Source of the DNA: a virus
DNA length: 39,805 bases
Virus record (IMG/VR): IMGVR_UViG_3300043331_001695
Span: 1 to 39,805 of that record
Strand: one strand, 5' to 3'
Below are positions 1 through 6,748 of this stretch, in pieces (within the stretch, counting starts at the first letter, position 1; every line of letters begins with the position of its first letter). A model generated the notes under the pieces. The model searched no databases. It saw only the letters and a program-made list of their open reading frames with translations, and was not told the origin of the DNA. A program made the position numbers and the translations under genes.

Positions 1-47
1 GTGCCCTCTTAAGGCAACGGTTCGGGGTTCGAGTCCCTGGCGGCGCA
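1..47 (+). tRNA. tRNA-Lys(CTT), 3' part only
   Basis: The window opens inside a tRNA gene. Bases 2-5 pair with 13-16 as the anticodon stem; the 7-base loop 6-12 has T33 and the anticodon CTT at 8-10 (lysine, codon AAG). The T arm follows (stem 23-27 with 35-39, loop TTCGAGT) and the 3' acceptor strand GCGGCGC is at 40-46, discriminator A at 47. The next bases are CCC, so CCA is not encoded. The 5' half lies outside the window. tRNA 3' ends are common integration sites for actinobacterial phages and conjugative elements, so this may be one attachment boundary. Confidence 0.85.
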
Positions 48-183
48 CCCCGGCTGACCAGCACAGTTCATGATTCATGCTTCGCGGGTCGTGGCGGTTG
101 TGGGGCGAGCGCGGGGCAACCGCTGAGCTTGCCCTGCTACGACCAGGGCATCTAGCAAGGCAGGCACGAGGGGGGCACAGCCG

Positions 184-411
184 ATGACGCAACCTGACCC
201 GACCCGCTGGGGCGAAGGCCTCCCAACCGGACCAGCCAAGCCCACCCCACGGTGGCTGAAGGTCGCCTGGCCGATCTGGTCGGGGCTGTGGGCGCTGTTC
301 TGGATCACCGTCGGGTGGGCGATCGCGCCCGGGTTCAACGTGCTGTTCTTCGCGGTCTCGATCGCCGCCGCGGCCGCGTTCGGGAACTTCGGTCGGCCCC
401 TCCGCCGCTGA
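184..411 (+). CDS. small two-helix membrane protein, unknown
   Basis: A 75-residue protein on the plus strand, opposite to nearly all other genes. A GAGGGGGG ribosome site sits about 10 bases before the ATG. A polar, proline-rich N-terminus of about 25 residues is followed by two hydrophobic stretches, about 28-48 and 51-66, ending in RPLRR, as expected of a small inner-membrane protein. It lies directly after the tRNA and converges on the minus-strand operon at 432. It may belong to the host or to the element's edge. I do not recognise a family. Confidence 0.55.
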   Translation: MTQPDPTRWGEGLPTGPAKPTPRWLKVAWPIWSGLWALFWITVGWAIAPGFNVLFFAVSIAAAAAFGNFGRPLRR

Positions 412-431
412 CGGCCTGGCGCCGTAGCCGG

Positions 432-617
432 TCAGGCCGCGAGCAGCTCCACGACTCCGCATGCACAGAAACGGAAGGGCGGCAACGGCCCGTCCTGTGT
501 GCCGATGCCGCTGGCTTCGGACCAGGCGTGCGGCTCGCCAGGGTGGTCGACGATCTGCTGCTGGACGAATCCGTCGGCGATCACCAGCGTCCCGTCCTTC
601 ACCGTCCAGAAGTTCAT
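432..617 (-). CDS. hypothetical protein, 61 aa
   Basis: Last gene of the leftmost minus-strand operon. The product starts MNFWTVKDG and has an FRFCACG motif near the C-terminus (two Cys) but no complete zinc site. The GGAG upstream of the ATG is about 16 bases away, a weak position, so translation may depend on the gene ending at 645. No family recognised; coding is supported mainly by operon position and amino-acid composition. Confidence 0.5.
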   Translation of the reverse strand: MNFWTVKDGTLVIADGFVQQQIVDHPGEPHAWSEASGIGTQDGPLPPFRFCACGVVELLAA

Positions 618-644
618 GGGGGCATCCTATCTCCGGAGGGGGTG

Positions 645-809
645 TCAGCGCCGTCGGGGCCGGCCGGCAGGTTCCAGGAGCCGGAGCCGGCAGAACAGCT
701 GCGCGGCCCGCTCCAGCCACTCCCCCTCCGTGACGTGGCCGGCCAGGCGCCCCTGGTTCAGCCGGTCGATCTCGCGCTCGAGGTGGTCGAGGCGTTGGCC
801 GTGGGTCAC
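645..809 (-). CDS. small acidic/basic helical protein, 54 aa
   Basis: I place the start at the GTG whose GTGA overlaps the stop of the preceding gene, because residues upstream in this frame look like a shadow. The product has a helical section (DHLEREIDRLNQGRL) followed by EGEWLERAAQLFCRLRLLEP and an Arg tail, suggesting a short coiled coil. No known family. The 4-base overlap implies translational coupling to the gene at 806-1027. Confidence 0.5.
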   Translation of the reverse strand: MTHGQRLDHLEREIDRLNQGRLAGHVTEGEWLERAAQLFCRLRLLEPAGRPRRR

Positions 810-1027
810 GAGCTCGGCTCGGGGAGCTGGAGGCCGATGCGGGTCTTGGCCGGCAACCGGTCGCAGGCGATCCGCATCCCCAGCTGCAGGGGGAGCTCGG
901 CGGTGACGATCCACAGGTGCCGGCCGGCCACGGGATCCCAGCCGTCGTACACGCATTCGAGGGGCAGGGTGCGGCCGTCGGGGTAGATGACGCGCACGTT
1001 CGTTGGCGGCTCGGGGCTGGTGGTCAT
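806..1027 (-). CDS. hypothetical protein, 73 aa
   Basis: Starts MTTSPEPPTNVRVIYPDGR and looks like one small beta-rich domain (VRVIYPDGRTLPLECVYDGW, then RHLWIVTAELPL). The ATG is joined by an ATGA overlap to the stop of the upstream gene, which is why I prefer it to an in-frame start 39 bases earlier. No family recognised. Confidence 0.6.
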   Translation of the reverse strand: MTTSPEPPTNVRVIYPDGRTLPLECVYDGWDPVAGRHLWIVTAELPLQLGMRIACDRLPAKTRIGLQLPEPSS

Positions 1028-1290
1028 GGGAGCCACCAGCTGGCCAACACGATTAGCAGCGCCCACACCACCAGGACGCCGACACCGACGGCGGCGAGTT
1101 CAGCCCACCCCGGCCACGGCGCCACGTCAGCGGGGGCGGGGGCGCGGCGGAGGTGGCGGGCCCAGGTGGTGTCGAGGCAGTCCTCGGTGCAGAACTCCCC
1201 CGCCGGCGTCCTGATCACCGGCCGGCCGGTGGTGGCGAACAGACAGGCGCAGCCTGCGCACACCCGCACCTGGTCGGCTGGCCAGATCAC
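1024..1290 (-). CDS. zinc-ribbon plus C-terminal membrane anchor protein
   Basis: 88 residues, GTG start joined as GTGA to the upstream gene's stop. The N-terminal half has CAGC and later FCTEDC, giving paired cysteines about 20 residues apart that could hold zinc. The C-terminal 25 residues (from WAELAAVGVGVLVVW) form one transmembrane helix ending WWLP. It would be a tail-anchored protein with a cytoplasmic zinc ribbon. Function unknown. Confidence 0.6.
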   Translation of the reverse strand: MIWPADQVRVCAGCACLFATTGRPVIRTPAGEFCTEDCLDTTWARHLRRAPAPADVAPWPGWAELAAVGVGVLVVWALLIVLASWWLP

Positions 1291-1589
1291 CGGCCACCCC
1301 CACGCTCAGGGCTGGGGATGCGGAGCTGCTCGCGGACCTCGTCCAACGTCCCGATCGCCCGCTGCAACGCCGCCATGGCCTCACCGGCCAAGTCCTGATC
1401 ATGGGCGTGCCAGCCGGCCTGCAAGACCGGCACCGCCCGCTCCAGCGCCGCCGTGGCGAGCCGCCGGGCCAGCTCGGGCGACATCAGCAGCAGATGCCCA
1501 GCCGCCGGCCCATCAGGGTCGTCGGGCAGGTCCAGCAGCCCCTCGGCGGCGGCCACGATGGCGGCGTCGAGGGTCGGGTCAGCGGCCAC
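1287..1589 (-). CDS. hypothetical helical protein, 100 aa
   Basis: GTG start preceded by a good GGGAGGTGA ribosome site. The product is mostly helical, with acidic segments (GLLDLPDDPDGP) and Ala/Leu-rich helices (ARRLATAALERAVPVL). No catalytic motif or membrane segment is visible. It overlaps the gene upstream by 11 bases and the gene downstream by 4. Confidence 0.6.
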   Translation of the reverse strand: MAADPTLDAAIVAAAEGLLDLPDDPDGPAAGHLLLMSPELARRLATAALERAVPVLQAGWHAHDQDLAGEAMAALQRAIGTLDEVREQLRIPSPERGGGR

Positions 1590-1956
1590 CAGTCACCTCC
1601 CGATGTCGGTGGGGGGACCGGTTGGGGGCGGCGGCGTCGCGAACCACGCAGGAGTGGTCACCGTCGCCCCCGGGCCGGCTGGTGATGCTGGAGGGCGGTG
1701 CCTGCGTCACGCCGAGCAGGGTCGACGCCACCCCCCTCCAGCTCTGACGGGCTCGGAGATGCTGGGGCTCGCACGACCGCGGCCGCGGGCCGCCAAGCGC
1801 CGCCACGCGGCGGGTCTGTTCGCGTCGCTCGAGGGCGTTGGCGAGCGCCGGGATGGCCAGCAGCAGCACTGCGGCCACGCCGGCCAAGATGAGGGAGGGC
1901 GCCGGGCCTGCTGTCGTGGCCCAGGGCGCCGTGGCTATGATGCCCACGTCGGTCAC
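1579..1956 (-). CDS. single-span membrane protein, 125 aa
   Basis: The GTG start at 1956 (VTDVGIIATAPW) follows AGGAAG. One transmembrane helix is visible at about residues 19-37 (LILAGVAAVLLLAIPAL), followed by a positively charged segment (LERREQTRRV) and a long polar tail, so the bulk is probably cytoplasmic. The frame is open further upstream but that part reads like a shadow. A strong hairpin (1981-2016) lies just before the ribosome site. Confidence 0.5.
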   Translation of the reverse strand: MTDVGIIATAPWATTAGPAPSLILAGVAAVLLLAIPALANALERREQTRRVAALGGPRPRSCEPQHLRARQSWRGVASTLLGVTQAPPSSITSRPGGDGDHSCVVRDAAAPNRSPHRHREVTGGR

Positions 1957-1980
1957 CTTCCTGTGTAGGTGGCCGGCACA

Positions 1981-2016
1981 GGCCCCAGGCCAGAGGTCGC
2001 GACTCTGCCTGGGGCC
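1981..2016 (-). terminator. long GC-rich hairpin between two operon genes
   Basis: Left arm 1981-1995 pairs with right arm 2003-2016 with one bulged base and a 7-base loop. It lies about 150 bases after the stop at 2169 and 25 bases before the GTG at 1956. There is no T tract on the minus strand, so it could be a terminator-like structure, an RNA end protector or a translational control element. The rest of the 212-base gap shows nothing I can identify. Confidence 0.45.
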
Positions 2017-2168
2017 GCCCATCTCCTGTCGCGAAGGGTCCGGGCGGTCCGGCCAAGGTTCCGGCGCCTGTTCTACCTTGTTCGGCTGTCGTGCGCCAGT
2101 CGCCCGATGTGCGGGTGTTGGGTGGGCCGAGCAGCCTACGGTGCCCGCCAGACTGCCCGGCCCTGGGT

Positions 2169-2672
2169 TCATCCGCCCGTGGCCAGCCGGACCACGGACT
2201 TGTGGCCGTCGGGGAACCGGATCACGAACACCGCGCGGGTGTCGTCGACCCCGCGGCCGGCGGGGCGCCAGCGGCCCCGGACGACCAGCCGCTTGCGCTT
2301 GCCGGCCTTGGCGAGCCCACGGCCTGCCTTGTGGAGCCCGATGGCGAACCGCATCGTCCGCCGCCCCTGGGCGTTGTACCCGGCGACCGCTGCGGCGGGC
2401 TGGACCCACCAGCGGCCCCCGACCTTGCGGGCCCGCAGCGTCACGCAGTACTGCGCGCCCCAGAGCAGGTGCTCGGTGTGCCGGCAGTTGAGCCCGACCC
2501 GCTGGACGGGGACGACCGGCTGGTAGGCCGGCACTGTGAGCCGCATGGCCTGGACGGTGGTCCGCGCCTCCGCCTGGCTGCGGGCAGTCACGAGGCCGCC
2601 GGCGACCGCCAGCGCCAGCCCGGCCGCGACGGCTGCCCGCAGCGCCCAGCGCATCCTCGTCGGGGTCAGCAT
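2169..2672 (-). CDS. secreted or membrane-anchored protein, 167 aa
   Basis: ATG start with GAGG five bases upstream, overlapping the previous stop by 7 bases. Residues 1-8 are basic and residues 9-27 hydrophobic (ALRAAVAAGLALAVAGGLV), a signal peptide or N-terminal anchor. The exported part is basic and beta-rich, with two Cys (LNCRHTEHL and YCVTLRARK) that could form a disulfide. It sits beside another predicted exported protein, so the two may act together at the cell surface. No family recognised. Confidence 0.6.
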   Translation of the reverse strand: MLTPTRMRWALRAAVAAGLALAVAGGLVTARSQAEARTTVQAMRLTVPAYQPVVPVQRVGLNCRHTEHLLWGAQYCVTLRARKVGGRWWVQPAAAVAGYNAQGRRTMRFAIGLHKAGRGLAKAGKRKRLVVRGRWRPAGRGVDDTRAVFVIRFPDGHKSVVRLATGG

Positions 2673-3589
2673 CCCGACCTCGGGTTCCCCCACGGAGCCC
2701 GCTGCCCCCGGCGGATCACGTAGGAGTCGAGGCAGCGCTGGCCGGTGGAGCGGCCGGTGACATAGCTCACGTTCACCTTCGCACTCACGGTGGCCAGGTC
2801 CTCGACCGGATGCCAGCCACCGACCTTGTAGACGGTTGGGCCGTCGTCGGTGGCCACGGTCGTCGGCCCCCACCGGCCCGGCGAGGCGGTCACCACGACC
2901 TGGGAGAAGATCGCCACGATCGGGCGGCCGTCACCGGAGCACTTCCCCCACCACCGGTACCAGCCATCGCTGGGGCGCCGCTGCAGCCCCAGCGAGCAGT
3001 TGGTGGTCGCGCCGACCTGCTTGGTGTGGCGGCCGAACAGCTCATAGCCACCCGGCTGGCTCTTGGACACGTAGGACGGTGCGGTGTCGTGGGTCTGGAC
3101 GCTCACCACCGCACGCTGGTCGCGTGGGGCCGCGTCGGCCGGGCGGACCACCGCCAGGGCGATCACCACGGCCAGGGCGAGGGCGGCCGCCGCCACGGCC
3201 ACCACCCGCCAACGGAAACGGGGACGGGACAGGACCATCCTGCTGCTCCTTCCAGTCGGGCCAGGCGGCGGACTGGCAGGAAGCCGGCCGGCCCGCAGAC
3301 GGGTCCAGCCGACGATCGCCCAGGTCAGGGCGAACAACTTGACGTTGGAGATCCAGCGCCCCTGATGGCGGGCCGAGATCCGGTCATGCGCGGGCCAGCA
3401 CAGCGAGACCAGCTCCCACGGGGCCTCGACCCCGAAGGTCCGCCACCCGGCATAGGAACTGTGATGGACCGTCTGGGCCCGGCAGCCACGGCGGCGACCG
3501 TGGGCCAGGCACCAGGGATGCGCAGCCAGGTGCCGACGGCGGCGCTCAGCCCAGACCGGGCCGAGGATGTACTCCTGGTAGGCGGTCAA
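2666..3589 (-). CDS. HNH-like domain fused to a membrane-anchored exported domain
   Basis: One open frame of 307 codons holding two different parts. Residues 1-80 look like an HNH nuclease zinc fold: C27, C36, the H42-H43 pair, then LVSLCWPAHD with C64 and H68; the usual CxxCH is CxxxH here. After a Pro/Gly-rich linker comes MVLSRPRFRW and a hydrophobic helix at about 126-145 (signal anchor), then about 160 exported residues with several Cys. A strong ribosome site precedes the internal Met118, so the C-terminal part may be made alone (2666-3238, 190 aa). The upstream start is TTG within a TTGA overlap. The HNH assignment is moderate. Confidence 0.6.
   Translation of the reverse strand: MTAYQEYILGPVWAERRRRHLAAHPWCLAHGRRRGCRAQTVHHSSYAGWRTFGVEAPWELVSLCWPAHDRISARHQGRWISNVKLFALTWAIVGWTRLRAGRLPASPPPGPTGRSSRMVLSRPRFRWRVVAVAAAALALAVVIALAVVRPADAAPRDQRAVVSVQTHDTAPSYVSKSQPGGYELFGRHTKQVGATTNCSLGLQRRPSDGWYRWWGKCSGDGRPIVAIFSQVVVTASPGRWGPTTVATDDGPTVYKVGGWHPVEDLATVSAKVNVSYVTGRSTGQRCLDSYVIRRGQRAPWGNPRSGC
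3239..3256 (-). promoter_or_regulatory. internal ribosome site for the exported domain
   Basis: On the minus strand GGAAGGAG lies about 7 bases before the in-frame ATG at 3238, better than the TTG start of the whole frame. It suggests the exported half of the HNH fusion is, or once was, a separate gene. Confidence 0.45.
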
Positions 3590-3831
3590 TCCCAGCCCGC
3601 CTGCTTGCCGCGAGTCCAGATCGCCGCCTCGGCGGACTGCTCACCGCGGCTCTCCCACTCGATGGCTTCAGCGGCGCGGTAGTCGCGCTTCCACTCCTCC
3701 TCCACCTGGAGGCCTTGGTGGCAGGCGTCGCCCTGGAGGTGGTCGAAATCGGGGTTGAGCGTGTTGAAAGTGCCGCCGTCGTAGCCGTCGCGGTCGGTGT
3801 AGTCGGGCCAGGTACCCGACTCCGCGCTCAC
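3586..3831 (-). CDS. hypothetical acidic protein, 81 aa
   Basis: I choose the GTG at 3831, which gives a GTGA overlap with the upstream stop; an in-frame GTG at 3840 is the alternative. The product is Trp/Tyr/Asp-rich (TWPDYTDRDGYDGGTFNTLN) with EEEWKRDYRAAEAIEWES near the C-terminus. No Cys pair or membrane segment. It resembles the next gene upstream in style (aromatic, acidic), but I see no clear repeat between them. Confidence 0.55.
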   Translation of the reverse strand: MSAESGTWPDYTDRDGYDGGTFNTLNPDFDHLQGDACHQGLQVEEEWKRDYRAAEAIEWESRGEQSAEAAIWTRGKQAGWD

Positions 3832-4076
3832 TGCAGCCACCCGCCCTGGTCGGCCTCAGCGAAGGTCTCGCAGCCCGCCTCCGCCGCCGCGCGCCAGCCC
3901 TCCGGGACGGCGGCGCCGTCGCCACGGGCCTCGTTGTGGGCAATCGCCCGCTCCAACTCGCTCAGGTCGTCGCGGCCCCAGAGCCGATCCGACCAGCGGT
4001 CGAAAGACTGGACCCAGCCCCACTGCGGGCCCTCGCCGGCGTCGTTGCCCAGCAGGCCATCACGCAGCCAGCTCAC
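3828..4076 (-). CDS. hypothetical acidic protein, 82 aa
   Basis: The start at 4076 makes a GTGA overlap with the stop of the gene above; an in-frame GTG at 4085 is also possible. The product begins VSWLRDGLLGND, has many Trp and acidic residues (WGWVQSFDRWSDRLWGRDDL) and a helical middle (LSELERAIAHNEARG). Unknown family. Its place between small operon genes linked to an FtsK-like ATPase suggests an accessory role. Confidence 0.55.
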   Translation of the reverse strand: MSWLRDGLLGNDAGEGPQWGWVQSFDRWSDRLWGRDDLSELERAIAHNEARGDGAAVPEGWRAAAEAGCETFAEADQGGWLQ

Positions 4077-4231
4077 GTCAGCCACCCCTCATCCGGTCGC
4101 CCCAGCTCCTCGGCGTCGGCCCTCAACAGGTCGAGGAGGCCTTGGTCGTCGGTGCCGGTGTAGGCCTTCATCGTCTCGACCAGGTCGGCCTGCTCGTCGC
4201 CGGACAGGTCCTCCCAGCGCAGCTCGCTCAC
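4073..4231 (-). CDS. small acidic protein, 52 aa
   Basis: Short frame from the GTG at 4231 to the TGA at 4073, with 4-base GTGA overlaps at both ends. The product (VSELRWEDLSGDEQADLVET at its start) is strongly acidic and helical, ending GRPDEGWLT. Codon use has high GC in the third position, unlike the alternative frames. Function unknown. Confidence 0.5.
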   Translation of the reverse strand: MSELRWEDLSGDEQADLVETMKAYTGTDDQGLLDLLRADAEELGRPDEGWLT

Positions 4232-4389
4232 GAGCCCTCACCACCCCAGGGGTTCGGGATGTTCGGATCGCAGTGCCACTGATCCGCGTGGTAGACCCCG
4301 CACACCCCACAGCGGGTGCCAGACTCGAACTCGAACACGGCCTCCAGCGGCTGCTGCTCGTCGGTGAAGTTGTCCTCGAAGGCGCTCAT
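4228..4389 (-). CDS. small zinc-binding protein, 53 aa
   Basis: ATG with AAGGAG 8 bases upstream. The product starts MSAFEDNFTDEQQPLE and carries CGVCGVYHADQWHC, that is C-x2-C-x3-H-x5-C, a likely single zinc knuckle. The acidic N-terminus and zinc site suggest protein or nucleic-acid contact. Linked by ATGA to the membrane protein gene upstream and GTGA to the gene downstream. Confidence 0.6.
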   Translation of the reverse strand: MSAFEDNFTDEQQPLEAVFEFESGTRCGVCGVYHADQWHCDPNIPNPWGGEGS

Positions 4390-4646
4390 CGGTGCTCCTT
4401 GCTGGCCGGCTTCGAGCCCGTCTTGGGCTTTTTCCCGGCCGTCTTGGTGGCCCCCTTGGGCCGGTCGCAGTGGCCCACCCCGGTCACCGCCGCCGTCCGC
4501 CCACACACCGGCCCGTGGCTGTTCGCCTCCACGAAATTGCTCAGCGCGACCAGCAACCCACCCACGATCAGCACGTACAGGGCCGCCTGCAGCGGGTGCC
4601 GGAAGATGTTCGCGAGGTTGCTGGCCAGGGGGCCGAGGACGTCCAC
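4386..4646 (-). CDS. single-span membrane protein with basic tail
   Basis: 86 residues from a GTG at 4646. One transmembrane helix at about residues 20-38 (AALYVLIVGGLLVALSNF), two Cys after it, then a Lys/Gly-rich tail ending KTGSKPASKEHR. Four bases separate it from the membrane gene upstream. Small membrane proteins after an FtsK/Tra-type gene recall the Spd spread proteins of Streptomyces elements, but only by context. Confidence 0.6.
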   Translation of the reverse strand: MDVLGPLASNLANIFRHPLQAALYVLIVGGLLVALSNFVEANSHGPVCGRTAAVTGVGHCDRPKGATKTAGKKPKTGSKPASKEHR

Positions 4647-4650
4647 GGGG

Positions 4651-4947
4651 CTACTTCCCGCCCTTGGACAGCACCCAGGCGAGCACGCTGGCCACCCAGC
4701 CAAGGCCGAAGTCAGTGACCCCATTGGCCATGCTGGCGAACTCCTTCGGCGCCCCCGTATGGGCCCCGGCGGCGGTCTTGCCGAGGGTGAACGCCAGCAT
4801 CAGCCCCAGCACGATCTGGACCTTGTTCCAGGTCTTCAGCGGCGGCCCCGACGACAGGAACCGCCAGAAGATCGGCGCCGCGATGGCCGCCGCAGCGAGC
4901 AGCACCAGGGTGCTGGCAGCGGCGTGGGCAGAGTTGGGTGAGAGCAC
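4651..4947 (-). CDS. three-helix small membrane protein
   Basis: 98 residues; GTG start 7 bases after AAAGGAGG, the best ribosome site in this operon. Hydrophobic segments at about 11-30 (STLVLLAAAAIAAPIFWRFL), 42-60 (KVQIVLGLMLAFTLGKT) and 78-94 (DFGLGWVASVLAWVLSK). The size and layout suit a small pore, pilin-like or Spd-like protein. It lies after a structured RNA region and the FtsK-like gene. Confidence 0.65.
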   Translation of the reverse strand: MLSPNSAHAAASTLVLLAAAAIAAPIFWRFLSSGPPLKTWNKVQIVLGLMLAFTLGKTAAGAHTGAPKEFASMANGVTDFGLGWVASVLAWVLSKGGK

Positions 4948-4959
4948 GATGGCCTCCTT

Positions 4960-5130
4960 TCAGGCCAGAGGTGAGACGGCCGGCGCTCGCACTCCCTCGC
5001 CGGTGGTGGCGGTACGGCGGGCACGGCCCGAACGGTCCCGTCCCCGCGGAGCGGGGCGGGTGGGCTCCCTCGCCGGCGCCCGAGCGGTAGCGACAGGCGC
5101 CGGCGAGGGAGTGCGAGGAGCGAGGACCAT
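4960..5130 (-). CDS. Arg/Pro-rich 56-aa frame coupled to the translocase gene
   Basis: The ATG overlaps the FtsK-like gene's stop as TGATG, and the frame ends just before the ribosome site of the next gene. The product is basic and low in complexity (RTPSPAPVATARAPAREPTR), with no domain. The DNA beneath carries a triplicated repeat that can form alternative hairpins, so the frame may be real, or may be passing over an RNA structure. Confidence 0.35.
   Translation of the reverse strand: MVLAPRTPSPAPVATARAPAREPTRPAPRGRDRSGRARRTATTGEGVRAPAVSPLA
4986..5117 (-). repeat. triplicated repeat able to form two exclusive hairpins
   Basis: Copy C (5096-5117) is complementary both to copy B (5065-5080, 16 bp perfect, 15-base loop) and to copy A (4986-5003, 18 bp perfect with 5100-5117). 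In the minus-strand RNA the order is C, B, A, so C can pair with either. A further 6-bp hairpin lies between (5042-5056). The structure sits between the FtsK-like gene and the ribosome site of the membrane gene at 4947. Confidence 0.6.
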
Positions 5131-5984
5131 CAGGGGACGCTCCGTGGGCTGCCAGCCCGAAACGGGGCCGGGTCGACCCAATACAGCTGGGTTGGCTCGG
5201 TGAAGCCCCGCGGGCCGACCAGCCCCCGCCCCTTGATCGGGGGGAGGCTGGCGGCGGCTGGGTCATCCAGGACGGCCGGGCCGGCCGCGGTCTGGGTGAC
5301 GCGGTAGTGGATCCGGAAGTCGCTGGACACCTTGATGGCGGTGGTGACGACGTCGACCGAGGGGTACTGGGTCGAGAGCACGATGTGGCCGCCGGCGGCG
5401 CGGTCCTTCTGGGCGGCCAGGCGCAGGTTGCGGGCGTTGCGCTGGCGGGCCTGGTTTTCTTCCCAGTCGTCGGAGCCGCGCTCCAGCCCGGCCTCCTTGA
5501 AGGTGACGTCGGCGAGCTCGTCGACCAGGAGCCCGAGGCGGCCCTCGTGCTGGATGATGTGGTTGATGTCCTCGCCGGCGTAGTCGCGTTCGAAGCGGTG
5601 CTCGACCTCGCGGCGGAAGCTGGCGATGGCCCGTTCGATGTCGCCGGGGAGCACGCACAGCTCGACCCCGGGAGGGGCCTGGAAGCGGAGGGCCTTGAAG
5701 TCGACCATCTTGGGGTCGCAGACCCAGATGCGGGAGAAGACGCCGGAGCGGACCCAGTGGTGGTAGATGCCGTAGAGGGTGATGGTCTTGCCGGCGCCGG
5801 GGGTGCCAGCGACGAGCGCGTTGGGCTGCTCGTCCATGGGCCAGTAGCGGACCAGGCCACCCTCTGGGTCCTCGCCGAGGGGGGCGCGGTGGGGCTGGCC
5901 GGTGTGGTCGTAGCGGGCCGGGTAGGGGAGCTTGTTGGGGTCCCGGAGCCCGAACGCGACGCGGAGGAGCTGGCCCACGTTCAC
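5130..5984 (-). CDS. FtsK/SpoIIIE (TraSA-like) DNA translocase
   Basis: A 284-residue ATPase of the FtsK/SpoIIIE/Tra motor family, which pumps double-stranded DNA. Walker A GTPGAGKT at 60-67, Walker B LLVDE at 152-156, and the family's HIVLSTQYPS motif at 200-209. It lacks the long membrane N-terminus of cellular FtsK and the gamma domain, so it is close in size to the short Tra proteins of actinomycete integrative conjugative elements. The preceding gene encodes a membrane-anchored protein that could tether it, and small membrane genes follow. GTG start within a GTGA overlap. Transfer, segregation or packaging-related roles are all possible; transfer is my preferred guess from context. Confidence 0.85.
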   Translation of the reverse strand: MNVGQLLRVAFGLRDPNKLPYPARYDHTGQPHRAPLGEDPEGGLVRYWPMDEQPNALVAGTPGAGKTITLYGIYHHWVRSGVFSRIWVCDPKMVDFKALRFQAPPGVELCVLPGDIERAIASFRREVEHRFERDYAGEDINHIIQHEGRLGLLVDELADVTFKEAGLERGSDDWEENQARQRNARNLRLAAQKDRAAGGHIVLSTQYPSVDVVTTAIKVSSDFRIHYRVTQTAAGPAVLDDPAAASLPPIKGRGLVGPRGFTEPTQLYWVDPAPFRAGSPRSVP

Positions 5985-6403
5985 CCCAGCCCCTCGTGGT
6001 CACGGGCTGGCCAGGTGTCGGTGCTGGCGGTCGTTCCCCCCACCATGGCTTCGCGGGCGACGATTGCGCCGCCGGCGGCGACGGCGTCGGCGAGGAGGCC
6101 GCGGGCGGCCCGGCAGCTGGTCTCCTCGCAGCGGGTGGCGGGGCGGTCGGGGCCGTGCTGGTGCAGCTCCCAGGCGGCGACGAGGTGGTCGACGAGGCCG
6201 TCGAGGCGCTGCTCCAGCTGGCTGGCCATGGTGACGTCGCCCCTTCGCTGCAGCTGGAACGGCTGGAGCCGTTGCAGGACGGTGCGTGGCGCGGTGGGAG
6301 GTGGGGTGGGCTGCGTGGAACGGTTGGGGAGCAGGGACGGCGCGGCCGCGACGATGGCGGCCCCCAGGGCCAGGAAGAGCAGGGGCAGAAGGGGCGAGTC
6401 CAT
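5981..6403 (-). CDS. N-terminally membrane-anchored protein, 140 aa
   Basis: ATG with GAGG about 11 bases upstream. Residues 3-21 are hydrophobic (SPLLPLLFLALGAAIVAAA), followed by a Pro/Thr-rich linker and a helical domain (ASQLEQRLDGLVDHLVAAWE) with one Cys pair (RCEETSC). The GTGA overlap with the FtsK-like gene suggests the two proteins work together, perhaps as membrane tether and motor. No family recognised. Confidence 0.6.
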   Translation of the reverse strand: MDSPLLPLLFLALGAAIVAAAPSLLPNRSTQPTPPPTAPRTVLQRLQPFQLQRRGDVTMASQLEQRLDGLVDHLVAAWELHQHGPDRPATRCEETSCRAARGLLADAVAAGGAIVAREAMVGGTTASTDTWPARDHEGLG

Positions 6404-6405
6404 GA

Positions 6406-6474
6406 CTACTGGACCTCGTCGAGGACGGTCGGCCAGCCCGGAGCCGGCGCGGTGGCGGTGAGGGGCCAGGTCAC
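6406..6474 (-). CDS. 22-codon linking mini-ORF
   Basis: From a GTG that forms GTGA with the stop of the gene at 6471 to a TAG two bases before the next ATG (6403). It fills the intergenic gap exactly and keeps high third-position GC (WPLTATAPAPGWPTVLDE). It could be a real microprotein, or a reading frame that keeps ribosomes moving to the next gene. Confidence 0.3.
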   Translation of the reverse strand: MTWPLTATAPAPGWPTVLDEVQ

Positions 6475-6590
6475 CTGCGGCTCCAGGGCATGACGGGGCT
6501 GACGGCGGCGTGGCCGAGGCAGTCGGTGAGGCCAGGGTGGCGGGGGCCGCTGCAGCCAGGCCGCGAGCAGGTGGGGGGACGCCGTCGCAT
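6471..6590 (-). CDS. 39-aa zinc-knuckle protein
   Basis: Starts MRRRPPTCSRPGCSG and contains CSRPGC and DCLGH, a C-x4-C-x10-C-x2-H arrangement that could bind one zinc. The ATG lies two bases after the stop of the gene at 6593, so translation is probably coupled. Such small basic zinc knuckles are typical of plasmid and phage operons; no function can be given. Confidence 0.45.
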   Translation of the reverse strand: MRRRPPTCSRPGCSGPRHPGLTDCLGHAAVSPVMPWSRR

Positions 6591-6592
6591 GG

Positions 6593-6748
6593 CTACGCCT
6601 TCTTGAGGGTGTAGCCGAGGGTGTCGGCGGCGAAGCGGACGACGCGTTCGCGGACGTCGTCGGGGAGCTTGGCCAGGCCGTCGATGAGCTGGCCGGCGGT
6701 GGGGGTGCTGGTGGACTCGGCACCCGCGGCGGTGGGATCGTCGTACAT
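6593..6748 (-). CDS. small helical protein, 51 aa
   Basis: ATG with GGGAGG about 9 bases upstream. After an unstructured Thr/Ser/Pro start (MYDDPTAAGAESTSTPTAG) comes a helical part, LIDGLAKLPDDVRERVVRFA, ending LGYTLKKA. No known domain. It lies between the RHH-like regulator and the FtsK module and is probably on the same transcript. Confidence 0.55.
   Translation of the reverse strand: MYDDPTAAGAESTSTPTAGQLIDGLAKLPDDVRERVVRFAADTLGYTLKKA

Noticed and set aside
64-80. CATGATTCATG palindrome after the tRNA as attachment core
   Set aside because: A short AT-richer palindrome; without the other end of the element there is nothing to match it against.
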